DNA from: Bacteroidota bacterium
GTDB taxonomy: Bacteria > Bacteroidota > Bacteroidia > JABEUT01
Assembly (NCBI GenBank): GCA_013289395.1
Contig: JABCZY010000013.1
Location: forward strand, 1 to 32,479
Direction: 5' to 3'
DNA: 32,479 nucleotides
How positions within the stretch are numbered: position 1 is the first letter of the stretch; each line of letters opens with the position of its first letter. Below are positions 1 through 8,495 of this stretch, piece after piece. Made by a program: the position numbers and the translations under genes. The notes beneath the pieces were generated by a model. That model ran no database searches. It was not told the origin of the DNA and saw only the letters and a list, made by a program, of their open reading frames with translations.

Positions 1-2138
1 TTACACGTATGCATGGAACAATGGAGCTACTACAAATCTTATATATAATATGCCGGTAGCCGCGTATACTGTTACAATAACAGATAGTAATGGTTGTCAG
101 GTAATAGATTCAGCAACTATTCTCACACCTGCTCCATTAAGTGTTACCGCTAATAGCACTAATGCCAGTTGCGGAACTAAAAAACGGAACTGCAACGGCA
201 ATACCATCAGGCGGATCGGTGCCGTATAATTATTCATGGACAACTGTACCCGCACAAACAGGCGTAACTGCTACTAACCTTACAACTGGTTCTTATAGTA
301 TAACTGTTACCGATGGTTTCGGGTGTACTGCTACTGCGGGTGTAATTGTAACCGCTTCAAGCGGGCCTGCTATAAACCCTAGTATTACACAAAGTACATG
401 TGGTGCAAGTAACGGAGCAATATCAGTTAATGTAACAGGTGGAACAGCACCATACAGGTATTCCTGGAATAATGGTGATACTGTGTCAGCAAATAATAAT
501 CTGCCTTCGGGTACATACATTGTTACGGTTAGTGATGCAGGGAATTGCTCTACATTCCAGGCTATTAATATAACCGATGCCGGTGCGCCTACTGTTACCG
601 TAAGTTCAATAAAAAATGTGGCATGTAACAGCGATACAAGCGGTTCTATATCTATAACTGTAACCGGAGGATCATTACCATATAAATACGCATGGTCGAA
701 CACCGCTACTACACAAAACATCAATGATCTGTCAGCAGGACCATACCAGGTAAGTGTGAGCGACGCTAGCGGATGTACAATAATAAAGTCAATGAATATT
801 ACCGAGCCTGCTCCATTGTCATTAACTACAAACTCAATTTTTGCGGGTTGCGGTAGTTCTGATGGAGGAGCAAACGTATCGGTAGCCGGCGGAACAAAAC
901 CTTATATGTATAACTGGAGTACAGGATCTACTATCAGTTCTATAAGCAATCTTGCCGTAGGTACTTATTCAGTAACTGTTACAGATAGCAATGCCTGCGC
1001 TACTGACGCACTGGTTTCAGTAAGTAATGCTTCAGGGCCATTGGTTACATTAGATTCGGTAGTGAATTTTAATTGTGTTACCAAAACACTTGGCGATATT
1101 ATTACAAATGCCACAGGGGGTACACCGCCATATAGCTACGCATGGACTAATGGCGCAAGCACACAAAATATTTATAACCTTTCATCAGGCAATTACGGAT
1201 TAACCGTAACTGATGCTGTCGGTTGTGCAGGAAGTGCCAGTGCTAAAATAACCACAGCCCTGCCTCAGGGGGTATCAATTTGCATGGCAACCGTTGATCC
1301 GGCTACCGGCTTCATTAACCTTGCATGGGCCCCTGACCTGAATAGCAGAATAAAATATTACTATATATACAGAGAAACAACTGCACCTGGTATATTTAAT
1401 ACCATAGGTCATTCTTCAGGCAGTTCAGGATTGTATGTTGATACTATTTCAAGTTCGGGTAATCGTAGCTGGTCTTATGAAATATCAGAGCTTGACTCGT
1501 GCGGACAATCTTCACCTATCAGCCAGAGTATATTATTTAAGACTATACACCTTACCACAACATTGGCTAACAGCACAACTGTAGACCTTGTATGGGATAA
1601 CTTTGAAGGGGCTGCATTTACACATTATGTAATTTATCGTGACAGTGTTTCCGGAATATCGCATGATAGTATTGCATCAGTATCACCAAACACATTTGGT
1701 TATACTGATACACCACCATTGTCATACACAGGTTCATGGTATTACCATGTGGGTATTGGCGGAGCAACAGGCTGTAATTCACATAGCCCTTATCATGGTA
1801 TAGAAGCTGTAAACTACAATGCCTCTAAATCAAACACGGGCAGTATAGTTTTCAATACACCACTGGCTATACAGAACATGGCATCAGTGAATTCACTGAA
1901 TATATTCCCTAACCCTACCAGGGGTATGTTTAATCTTAGCATGAACCTGAATAAGCAGCAGACCATTGTAGTTAAAATTTACGACGACCTTGGCCAACTT
2001 ATTGAGCAACAAAACTATGCTAAACAAAATGGCATAATGGTTCAGCAATACGATATGAGCACGTATGCAAAAGGTATTTATACCATCCAGGTAATTACCA
2101 ACGATGGTGTTACTTACCGCAGGGTGATAATGCAATAA
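1..2138 (+). CDS. SprB-repeat adhesin with T9SS sorting domain, 5'-partial, apparent frameshift
   Basis: This is the C-terminal part of a large surface protein whose start lies before the window. About six SprB-type repeats are visible, each with the pattern GGT-xPY-x-Y-x-W, then L-x-x-G-x-Y, then VTDxxGC. They are followed by fibronectin III-like stretches (about bases 1270-1830) and a C-terminal T9SS type A domain beginning LNIFPNPTRG and ending RRVIMQ. Such proteins are exported by the type IX system and sit on the cell surface; SprB itself is the gliding adhesin of Flavobacterium, but this protein's role is unknown. The first repeat is read from base 2 and the rest from the frame that includes base 183. 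The switch falls at an A6 run (179-184); with five A's the protein reads through as CGTKNGTATA. In the upstream frame a TAA at 227-229 would end it. The GTG at 141 is not a credible start. A terminator follows. Confidence 0.85.
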
Positions 2139-2153
2139 TAGAAAAGACAAAAG

Positions 2154-2188
2154 AAAAAAGCCCGGTTTGAAAAGCGCGGGCTTTTTTT
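2154..2188 (+). terminator. Rho-independent terminator after the SprB-repeat gene
   Basis: A GC stem GCCCG (2160-2164) pairs with CGGGC (2177-2181). It is extended by six A's before and seven T's after, so it can terminate in both directions. It starts 15 bases after the adhesin stop codon and separates that gene from the permease operon. Confidence 0.85.
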
Positions 2189-2239
2189 GTATCTACTTTG
2201 AGTAAAAACGGTATTATTGTAAGCTATATTATTGAATCA

Positions 2240-3562
2240 GTGCCCATTCGCAAAATAAGCCTTTATACAGCCACCTTTATAGTTATTGCCAATATGATTG
2301 GCACCGGGGTTTTCACCAGTCTTGGCTACCAGCTAGATGGTATTCAGTCAGGCTTTGCCATTATGATGCTTTGGGTATTAGGTGGAGTAATTGCATTGTG
2401 TGGAGCATTATCGTATGGTGAGCTGGCTTCTGCTATGCCTCGTTCAGGCGGGGAGTATCAGTATCTCACTAAAATATTTCACCCCTTGCTTGGCTTTTTA
2501 TCGGGCTGGGTATCGGTTACGGTAGGTTTTGCTGCACCGGTGGCCTTGTCGGCAATGGCATTGGGCAATTATGTGAATAAAGTGTACCCGGTTATTAACC
2601 CAATTCTTATGGCATCGGGTATTGTGGTGCTTATTACTGTCATACATTCCTTCACCTTAAAAAGAAGTGCCATCATTCAGGATGTATCAACCATTCTTAA
2701 AATTGTGCTGATCTTGTTTTTTGTAGTGGCTGGTTTAGTATTGGCAACCTCTCAGCATGTGGATATATTACCGGCTGTCAGTAGTGTAAAAGAACAAAGC
2801 TGGACGTGCATCTTTTCCGCTTCATTTGCTGTATCGCTCAACTATATCTATTATGCCTATTCAGGGTGGAATGCATCGGCATATATAGCTAACGATATGG
2901 AAAATCCTAAGGTAAATATTCCTAAATCGCTTTTGTACGGCACTTTAATAGTTATGGTATTATATGTGCTTATCAATTATGTATTCCTGTATTCATCTCC
3001 CATGAGTGAGTTAAAGGATAAGCAGGAGGTGGGTTATATTGCAGCTACGCATATTTTTGGCCCGAATGGTTCAAAATTAATGGCTATTCTTATTGCACTC
3101 ACTTTGCTTTCGTCGGTTAGTTCTATGGTATTCATTGGTCCGCGTGTGGCCCAGGTTATGGGGCAGGACTTAAAGCAAATTAGTTTTTTAGCCAAGCAAA
3201 ATAAACATGGTATTCCTGTTGTGGCTAAGGTTATACAATGTGCCATTTCGGTTTTCCTGGTAATTACCTCAACATTTTCCGATGTGATGTTATATGTTGG
3301 CTTCACATTGAACCTTATAACATTCCTTACTGTATTCGGGTTGTTTGTTATGCGCATCAGGGGAAAAATAAAATCCGATTCATACAAGACATTTGGTTAT
3401 CCTGTAACTCCTTTCATTTTCTTACTTTTGAGTGCATGGACTCTTTATTTCACCATGAGTGTCAATTACAAACAATCGCTGCTGGGCCTGGCAACCATAC
3501 TGGCAGGAAGCATAATTTATTTTATACGGAAACCAAAAACCTATGATCAAGAAGTCAGTTAA
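2240..3562 (+). CDS. APC-superfamily amino acid permease
   Basis: This is a cytoplasmic-membrane secondary transporter of the amino acid-polyamine-organocation superfamily, likely an amino acid importer or antiporter; the substrate cannot be read from sequence. The N-terminus has the first-helix signature IANMIGTGVF with the small-residue unwound segment, followed by about 12 hydrophobic segments; the motif SGGEYQY follows helix 2. The length (about 440 residues) is normal. I prefer the GTG at 2240 (protein beginning MPIRKISLYTATF) because family members start close to helix 1 and a promoter-like TAcTTTG lies at 2194-2200. An in-frame TTG at 2198 would add 14 residues. Its 3' end overlaps the next gene by 20 bases, so the two are almost certainly co-transcribed and translationally coupled. 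Confidence 0.85.
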   Translation: MPIRKISLYTATFIVIANMIGTGVFTSLGYQLDGIQSGFAIMMLWVLGGVIALCGALSYGELASAMPRSGGEYQYLTKIFHPLLGFLSGWVSVTVGFAAPVALSAMALGNYVNKVYPVINPILMASGIVVLITVIHSFTLKRSAIIQDVSTILKIVLILFFVVAGLVLATSQHVDILPAVSSVKEQSWTCIFSASFAVSLNYIYYAYSGWNASAYIANDMENPKVNIPKSLLYGTLIVMVLYVLINYVFLYSSPMSELKDKQEVGYIAATHIFGPNGSKLMAILIALTLLSSVSSMVFIGPRVAQVMGQDLKQISFLAKQNKHGIPVVAKVIQCAISVFLVITSTFSDVMLYVGFTLNLITFLTVFGLFVMRIRGKIKSDSYKTFGYPVTPFIFLLLSAWTLYFTMSVNYKQSLLGLATILAGSIIYFIRKPKTYDQEVS

Positions 3563-4781
3563 CATTCTATTGTATTCGTTATTACCATTGGTGTTTGTAG
3601 CATCGTGCTCAAACCAACCTACGCAAAATAAAACTGAAACTGCGGCACCCGTTGCACCTAAAACTGATACGGTTAAGAAGCCTGCAACAGTTGTTGCTAA
3701 GCCTGTGAATATTGATACAGTAACACGCAATAGAAAGTATAATGATATAGCCCGTTATATAGCAGGCATGAAGCAGTTAGATGGAAGCACCCTGCCTGCA
3801 ACCCTTGAGAAAGATACGGTGTGGATACGTTATTCTAAGAATTTTACGTATGAATGGGGACATGCTGATAACGTGCGCCTGAAGCCAATGGCAACATGGG
3901 CGGTAACTGAACTGGCGGCACAACGCAAACAGAACCTCGATGTCTTCTACCCTTTCAGCGGGCCTGATATTTTACATGCCAATGTACTTTTTCCACAAGC
4001 AAAGCACTATCACTTATATGGCCTGGAAAGAGCAGGGGCATTGCCTGAATTGGCAAAAATGAAAACAAAGGATATTGATGCTTATATGACTGAGGTGTAT
4101 GGCTCCCTTGATGATATTCTAACTAAGAGTTATTTCATTACTAAGAACATGTTAAACGACTTACAGAAGAATAATGTGAACGGAACATTGCCCTTAATGT
4201 GTATATTTTTAGTGAGGAATAACTATGAAATAGTGAATGTAAAGTACTACCATTTAAATGACGACGGAACGGATTCTCCTCTAAATAAAGACAGTGTACC
4301 TGCACATACAAACGATTTTGTAAAGGTATACTTCAGGCATCCTGGCGATACTGGCATACAAGTGGCTTCGTATATGAAGTGTAATATGGTGGATGCTGAA
4401 ATTCAAAAAAACACGGGACTTATGGCGTTCCTGAATAAAATGCCGATTTCAACCACCTACATAAAATCAGCTTCTTATTTATTGCATAATCCTACTTTTT
4501 CGGTAATGCGTAATGCAGTGTTAAAGAAAAGTGCCAGCATAGTTCAGGATGATACGGGTGTTCCATACAGGTACCTGCCTTCAAAAGATTGGAAACTTAC
4601 CTTTTATGGTAATTACATAAAACCTGTCAGCAGTTTTCCTTCAGGTTTTTACCAGCTCGATCTGCAGAAAGCATACCATATGGGTGACAGCTTAAAGCAA
4701 GTAAAGCCATTACCATTTTCATTGGGTTACCACTGGGGTTCTAACTACCAGAATCTTATTAAGGCAGAACGCAAAAGCTAA
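3543..4781 (+). CDS. Lipoprotein of unknown function
   Basis: The protein starts with a lipoprotein signal peptide: a basic start MIKK, a hydrophobic core and a lipobox ending VASC with the lipidated cysteine at residue 22. A low-complexity K/T/A/P stretch to about residue 55 probably tethers it to a membrane. The rest (about 350 residues) looks globular, with segments such as FYPFSGPDILHANVLFPQ and KDWKLTFYGNYIKPV. I do not recognise a named domain. It lies between a permease (20-base overlap) and a serine hydrolase (6-base gap), so it is probably the middle gene of one operon. The FYPFSGPD segment recurs in uncharacterised Bacteroidota proteins as far as I remember, but I assign no function. 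Confidence 0.8.
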   Translation: MIKKSVNILLYSLLPLVFVASCSNQPTQNKTETAAPVAPKTDTVKKPATVVAKPVNIDTVTRNRKYNDIARYIAGMKQLDGSTLPATLEKDTVWIRYSKNFTYEWGHADNVRLKPMATWAVTELAAQRKQNLDVFYPFSGPDILHANVLFPQAKHYHLYGLERAGALPELAKMKTKDIDAYMTEVYGSLDDILTKSYFITKNMLNDLQKNNVNGTLPLMCIFLVRNNYEIVNVKYYHLNDDGTDSPLNKDSVPAHTNDFVKVYFRHPGDTGIQVASYMKCNMVDAEIQKNTGLMAFLNKMPISTTYIKSASYLLHNPTFSVMRNAVLKKSASIVQDDTGVPYRYLPSKDWKLTFYGNYIKPVSSFPSGFYQLDLQKAYHMGDSLKQVKPLPFSLGYHWGSNYQNLIKAERKS

Positions 4782-4787
4782 AGCCGA

Positions 4788-6110
4788 ATGAAATTATGGT
4801 GTGCCATAGTACTTGTAACTGCAGCACTGCAACCTTGTACTGGGCAGAGTAATGTGATTGACAGCATCAATCCGACGTTTCCTGCTTATCACGACGTCAA
4901 AAAAGTTAATTCGGTATTGCTCGAAATCATTCATTCCAATTCACTTGAGCTGAAATACCATAAAGTATTTGAGCATCCTTCAAAGTACCATTTCCAGGTT
5001 ATTTATACCCAAATTAATCGCGATTCAAATAATGTAGCACATCTTAAAAGGCATTACCTGTATCCGCCAAGCACGAGGTATTATTACCCGGCAAGCCTTG
5101 TAAAATTGCCTTTGGTTGCACTTGCACTTGAAAAAATAGATAGCCTGAATAAAGTATATGGTATAACAAAAGATACACGCCTTGCAGTTGACAGTGCCTA
5201 TAAATGCGAAACAGTTGAGTATCGCGATACCACAGCAAAGAGTAAATACCCGAGCATTGCGCATTTTATAAAACAAATGCTTTTGGTGAGTGATAACTAT
5301 GCCTATAGCCGTATATATGAATTTCTGGGGCCGAAATATATAAACCGCAGGCTGCATGAAATGGGATATACAGATGCAATGATAAACCAGCGGTTCAACC
5401 CGCATTGCGATAGCACGGCTAACAGACACACCAACCCGTTTACATTTCTAACAGATGATTCGACGGTATTATATAAGCAGCCTGCCGATAGTAATACGGG
5501 TAATATACAGAATGTGGCTGAGCACACTATAATAGGTAAAGGATATAGGGAAGACGCAAAAGTTAAAACAGCCCGTGATTTCAGGCGCAATAATTATATG
5601 CCGTTTAAAAATGAGAATGATATTCTGCTCTCTATTATTTTCCCGAATAGCTTTCCCGCAAAAAGCCGCTTCAGGATAACAGATGATGATTATACGTTTT
5701 TATATACGAATATGGGTATGCTGCCGCGCGAAAGCGACTACCCGCATTACGATAGAAAATCGTACGCCGATAACCTTAAGAAATATATTTACTATGGAAT
5801 GACAGATACAATATCTGACAGTGCTATTGGTAACATTCGTTCAATGAATATTGTTGGTAGGGCCTATGGCTTCCTATCCGATTGTACATATATGATAGAT
5901 ACTACAACACATTCGGAGTTTTGTTTGTCGGTGCTTATGTACCTGAATGAGCGCAATGTATTGAACGATGGTAAGTATGAATACAAAACTATCGGCCTGC
6001 CTTTTATGAGTGATCTGGGCCAGGCGGTTATGGAATATGAGAATAAGAGAAAAAGAAAACACCTGGCCGATCTTAGTAAATTTCGAAATATGTGGGCTAA
6101 GAAGAATTAA
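4788..6110 (+). CDS. Periplasmic serine hydrolase, class A beta-lactamase fold
   Basis: A predicted secreted enzyme of the penicillin-binding protein/class A beta-lactamase fold. An N-terminal signal peptide ends near residue 20. The nucleophile motif SxxK is seen as PASLVKLPLV (Ser103, Lys106), and the second motif SDN is at residues 168-170 in LLVSDNYAYSRIYEFLG. In place of the usual KTG triad near the C-terminus there is NIVGRAYGFLSD (about 354-365), so the third motif is altered. The fold is well supported; activity on beta-lactams is not. A role on cell-wall peptides or another ester/amide is equally possible. It is the third gene of the permease-lipoprotein operon and ends only 6 bases from the convergent gene at 6117. 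Confidence 0.8.
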   Translation: MKLWCAIVLVTAALQPCTGQSNVIDSINPTFPAYHDVKKVNSVLLEIIHSNSLELKYHKVFEHPSKYHFQVIYTQINRDSNNVAHLKRHYLYPPSTRYYYPASLVKLPLVALALEKIDSLNKVYGITKDTRLAVDSAYKCETVEYRDTTAKSKYPSIAHFIKQMLLVSDNYAYSRIYEFLGPKYINRRLHEMGYTDAMINQRFNPHCDSTANRHTNPFTFLTDDSTVLYKQPADSNTGNIQNVAEHTIIGKGYREDAKVKTARDFRRNNYMPFKNENDILLSIIFPNSFPAKSRFRITDDDYTFLYTNMGMLPRESDYPHYDRKSYADNLKKYIYYGMTDTISDSAIGNIRSMNIVGRAYGFLSDCTYMIDTTTHSEFCLSVLMYLNERNVLNDGKYEYKTIGLPFMSDLGQAVMEYENKRKRKHLADLSKFRNMWAKKN

Positions 6111-6116
6111 GTTATT

Positions 6117-7817
6117 CTACAGTCCAAGTTTTAGTCCACCCTGGCAGCCCAAATAATAATTAAATGATTTGTCATTGCCTGACAGCGGAAGTGTATTGAG
6201 TCTGGCATTTGGTTCAACATACACACTCAGTCGTTTTACAATATTATATTCAAGGCCTGCACCGGCACTAAAGCCTATATTAAACGCATTTACATTCAGG
6301 CTACTGTATGTTAGGTTCAGGTCTACTCCCTTATCTTTAATTACATCAAGAACTGCATTTTCACCTACAGCATATTGCAGGTTTATCCCAGTTGTAACAT
6401 ATGGAGTAAACTTACCGATACCAAAATTCAGGCGGGCATTTATGGGCATATTAATATAGTTCACGGTTTCATTATACTGGTAATGATCATGTAAGGTAAC
6501 AACCCATGGGGCAGGAGTAATGCCTGCCATTAATGGTCCCACCGGTACTGCCATGTTACCAAGCGAAGTATTGATAATAAGTGGCTGTGATATGTTCTTA
6601 GAGAATGATACCGTATCGAGTCCGAAAGTTTGATGTAATTGTGAATAGGCTATGCCTGCATTCAATTCGAATTTACCAAAGCTTAAACTGAATTTTGCTC
6701 CGAAGGAATAACGAAGATTGGGCACAGCGTTTTGCATATTGAAAGTAGTACTGTGACTTGTTACATCATTCCGCGCAATTTCAGGTGAATAATAAATGGC
6801 AATACTGAAAAGAGAAGGTAATGCTGCATGATGGGTAGTATCGGTTGAAGTGGTTGTTTTCTTCACCGTATCCTTTTTCACAGAATCTTTCTTAGCTATT
6901 TGAACACTATCGGCTTTTAAAGAGTCAGCTTTTTTTTGCGCTGCAATGTTTGCATTGGCTTTATTAATTGCCTGAATCGAATCGTTTCTCTTTGCAGGGG
7001 CTATTGCTTTCTGTGCATTTGCAATTGAATCAGTATTTATTGTTTTTGTAACGGGTGTTTTAACAGGTGGGCTTGTACTCTTGGCTGTAGTATTTGTTCC
7101 AGCTTCTTGCTTGTCTTTGGTTTTGTTAATGCTATCGGTAGTGGTTTTAACTGCCATCGATTTTACCTTGGTTGTGGCAGGTTCATTTGTAGCTGATGGC
7201 TTGATTGTTTTATTACTAACAATAGGAGTTACCGGAGTTTGTGTTTTGTTTACTGTAGCAGTATGAGTTACACTATCCTTTTTTGCCCGAGTGTTTTTTA
7301 AACTGGTATACGCAGTACTGTTATTTTTTGGTGCTACTGAGACATTGTGTGTAACAGTTGTTACATGAGTAGTATTAATTGCAGGTGAGTTATCGGTAGT
7401 TTTAATTGCAGTTCCCTTTTGCACTGAAGTTTGAGAAGTAATTGGTTTAGCTTGCTCAGTTGTTGTATTATTTATAGAATCGGCTTGCAGTTGCAGGCTA
7501 ATTTTTGCAGAGTCAGACAAGGTATTTTTATTACTATTTGCAATCGCCACATTTTCTTGGGCTAGCGGTACACCGTTATTTACAAAATACTCCCTCGGTG
7601 CCTGATTGCGCGGATAGAAATACCAGGCAATAGCGGCAGCCCCTGCAAGGAATAATAAGGCGCCAAGCATCCATATCCATATAGCAGGCCTTTTCTTGCC
7701 TTCATCATCAAGCCTGGCTTCAACCTTATCCCATAAGCCGGGCGAAGGCTGAACCTCCCAATCTGCCAAGGCAGAATGGAATTGCTTTTCAGTGTTATAT
7801 TTCTTGTCGTCTGTCAC
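6117..7817 (-). CDS. Anti-sigma-like membrane protein fused to an outer-membrane beta-barrel
   Basis: A 566-residue protein with a striking layout. Residues 1-44 form a small acidic/basic cytoplasmic part with the motif SPGLWDKVEARLDDEG. Residues 45-67 form one membrane helix (IWIWMLGALLFLAGAAAIAW). Residues about 71-332 are a low-complexity linker rich in Lys, Thr, Asn, Ser and Ala with repeated DSxxK and DTxKK units. Residues about 333-566 form a beta-barrel domain with alternating aromatic/glycine strands, ending in GLKLGL as outer-membrane barrels often do. It starts with GTG inside the stop codon of the upstream ECF sigma gene (GTGA overlap), which implies translational coupling and that its N-terminus binds that sigma factor. 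That role is inferred. A single chain spanning both membranes could report outer-membrane state to transcription. Alternatively it is an ordinary barrel protein whose N-terminal helix is only an anchor. Confidence 0.8.
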   Translation of the reverse strand: MTDDKKYNTEKQFHSALADWEVQPSPGLWDKVEARLDDEGKKRPAIWIWMLGALLFLAGAAAIAWYFYPRNQAPREYFVNNGVPLAQENVAIANSNKNTLSDSAKISLQLQADSINNTTTEQAKPITSQTSVQKGTAIKTTDNSPAINTTHVTTVTHNVSVAPKNNSTAYTSLKNTRAKKDSVTHTATVNKTQTPVTPIVSNKTIKPSATNEPATTKVKSMAVKTTTDSINKTKDKQEAGTNTTAKSTSPPVKTPVTKTINTDSIANAQKAIAPAKRNDSIQAINKANANIAAQKKADSLKADSVQIAKKDSVKKDTVKKTTTSTDTTHHAALPSLFSIAIYYSPEIARNDVTSHSTTFNMQNAVPNLRYSFGAKFSLSFGKFELNAGIAYSQLHQTFGLDTVSFSKNISQPLIINTSLGNMAVPVGPLMAGITPAPWVVTLHDHYQYNETVNYINMPINARLNFGIGKFTPYVTTGINLQYAVGENAVLDVIKDKGVDLNLTYSSLNVNAFNIGFSAGAGLEYNIVKRLSVYVEPNARLNTLPLSGNDKSFNYYLGCQGGLKLGL

Positions 7818-8371
7818 TTTGCTTGTGGTCTATAGTTTAATTCTGTCTTTTTTAGTTTTTCCTGCAAAATATGCCGGGCTCTTGCTAATTGCGATTTCGA
7901 GGTGCCCTCTGATATACCAAGCATTTCTGCAATTTCGTTATGCTGATATCCTTCAATTGCATACAGGTTAAAAATGGTTTTATATCCCGCAGGTAAATCC
8001 TGTATCATAGCCAACAATTCATTTTCGGCTATTGTTGTTGTCATATCTGTTATATGGTCGCTATAACTTTCAACATGCTCAATATCAAAAGAACTAAAGT
8101 CTAATTTTTTTTTGCGTATAAGTTCGAGTGCAGTGTTAACCATTATGCGCCTTATCCAACCTTCGAATGACCCCGAACCCATAAACTTTTCAATACTATG
8201 GAAGACCTTTATAAACCCATCCTGTAAAAGATCTTCCGCTTCTTCCCGGTTTTTGGAATAGCGCAGACATACGGCGAACATCTTGCCAGAAAAACGTGTA
8301 TACAACGCCTTCTGCAACTCACGTTTGCCAGCTTTACAGCCCTCAATTATCTCCGCTTCTGTAACCGTCAA
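7814..8371 (-). CDS. ECF-type RNA polymerase sigma factor
   Basis: A 185-residue extracytoplasmic-function sigma factor. Region 2 is intact: an LYTRFSGKMFAVCLRY helix, then the core-binding motif EEAEDLLQDGFIKVF, then GSFEGWIRRIMVNTALELIRKKK for -10 recognition. Region 4 has the helix-turn-helix GYQHNEIAEMLGISEGTSKS followed by QLARARHILQEKL. The only plausible initiator is a TTG at 8371, because an in-frame TAG lies directly upstream and the next ATG falls inside region 2. The gene overlaps the following anti-sigma/barrel gene by four bases. An A9 run (T9 at 8105-8113 on the plus strand) encodes three lysines and is a possible slippage site. No exact TAnnTTTG box is visible upstream. Confidence 0.93.
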   Translation of the reverse strand: MTVTEAEIIEGCKAGKRELQKALYTRFSGKMFAVCLRYSKNREEAEDLLQDGFIKVFHSIEKFMGSGSFEGWIRRIMVNTALELIRKKKLDFSSFDIEHVESYSDHITDMTTTIAENELLAMIQDLPAGYKTIFNLYAIEGYQHNEIAEMLGISEGTSKSQLARARHILQEKLKKTELNYRPQAK

Positions 8372-8495
8372 CTAATAGAAAATTCTATATTTTAAATATC
8401 AGATGCCATGTGCACCTGCATAAAATTGCATTTATGTATGCAAATATGTTCTTTTTAATTGTTTGTAATTCAGTTTGTTATATTGTTTTTGCCAA

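Noticed and set aside
176..187. Programmed ribosomal frameshift at the A6 run
   Set aside because: The needed shift is +1, whereas the A-rich slippery heptamers known in bacteria drive -1 shifts. No stimulatory stop codon or stem-loop is obvious nearby.
1..1260. DNA tandem repeat or CRISPR-like array
   Set aside because: The periodicity is at the protein level (SprB-type domains of about 75-80 residues); the DNA copies are diverged and there are no short identical repeats with spacers.
141..2138. A separate gene starting at the GTG at 141
   Set aside because: The frame before the A6 run encodes an earlier copy of the same repeat, so the open frame is the downstream part of a longer protein and the GTG lies out of frame within that earlier sequence.
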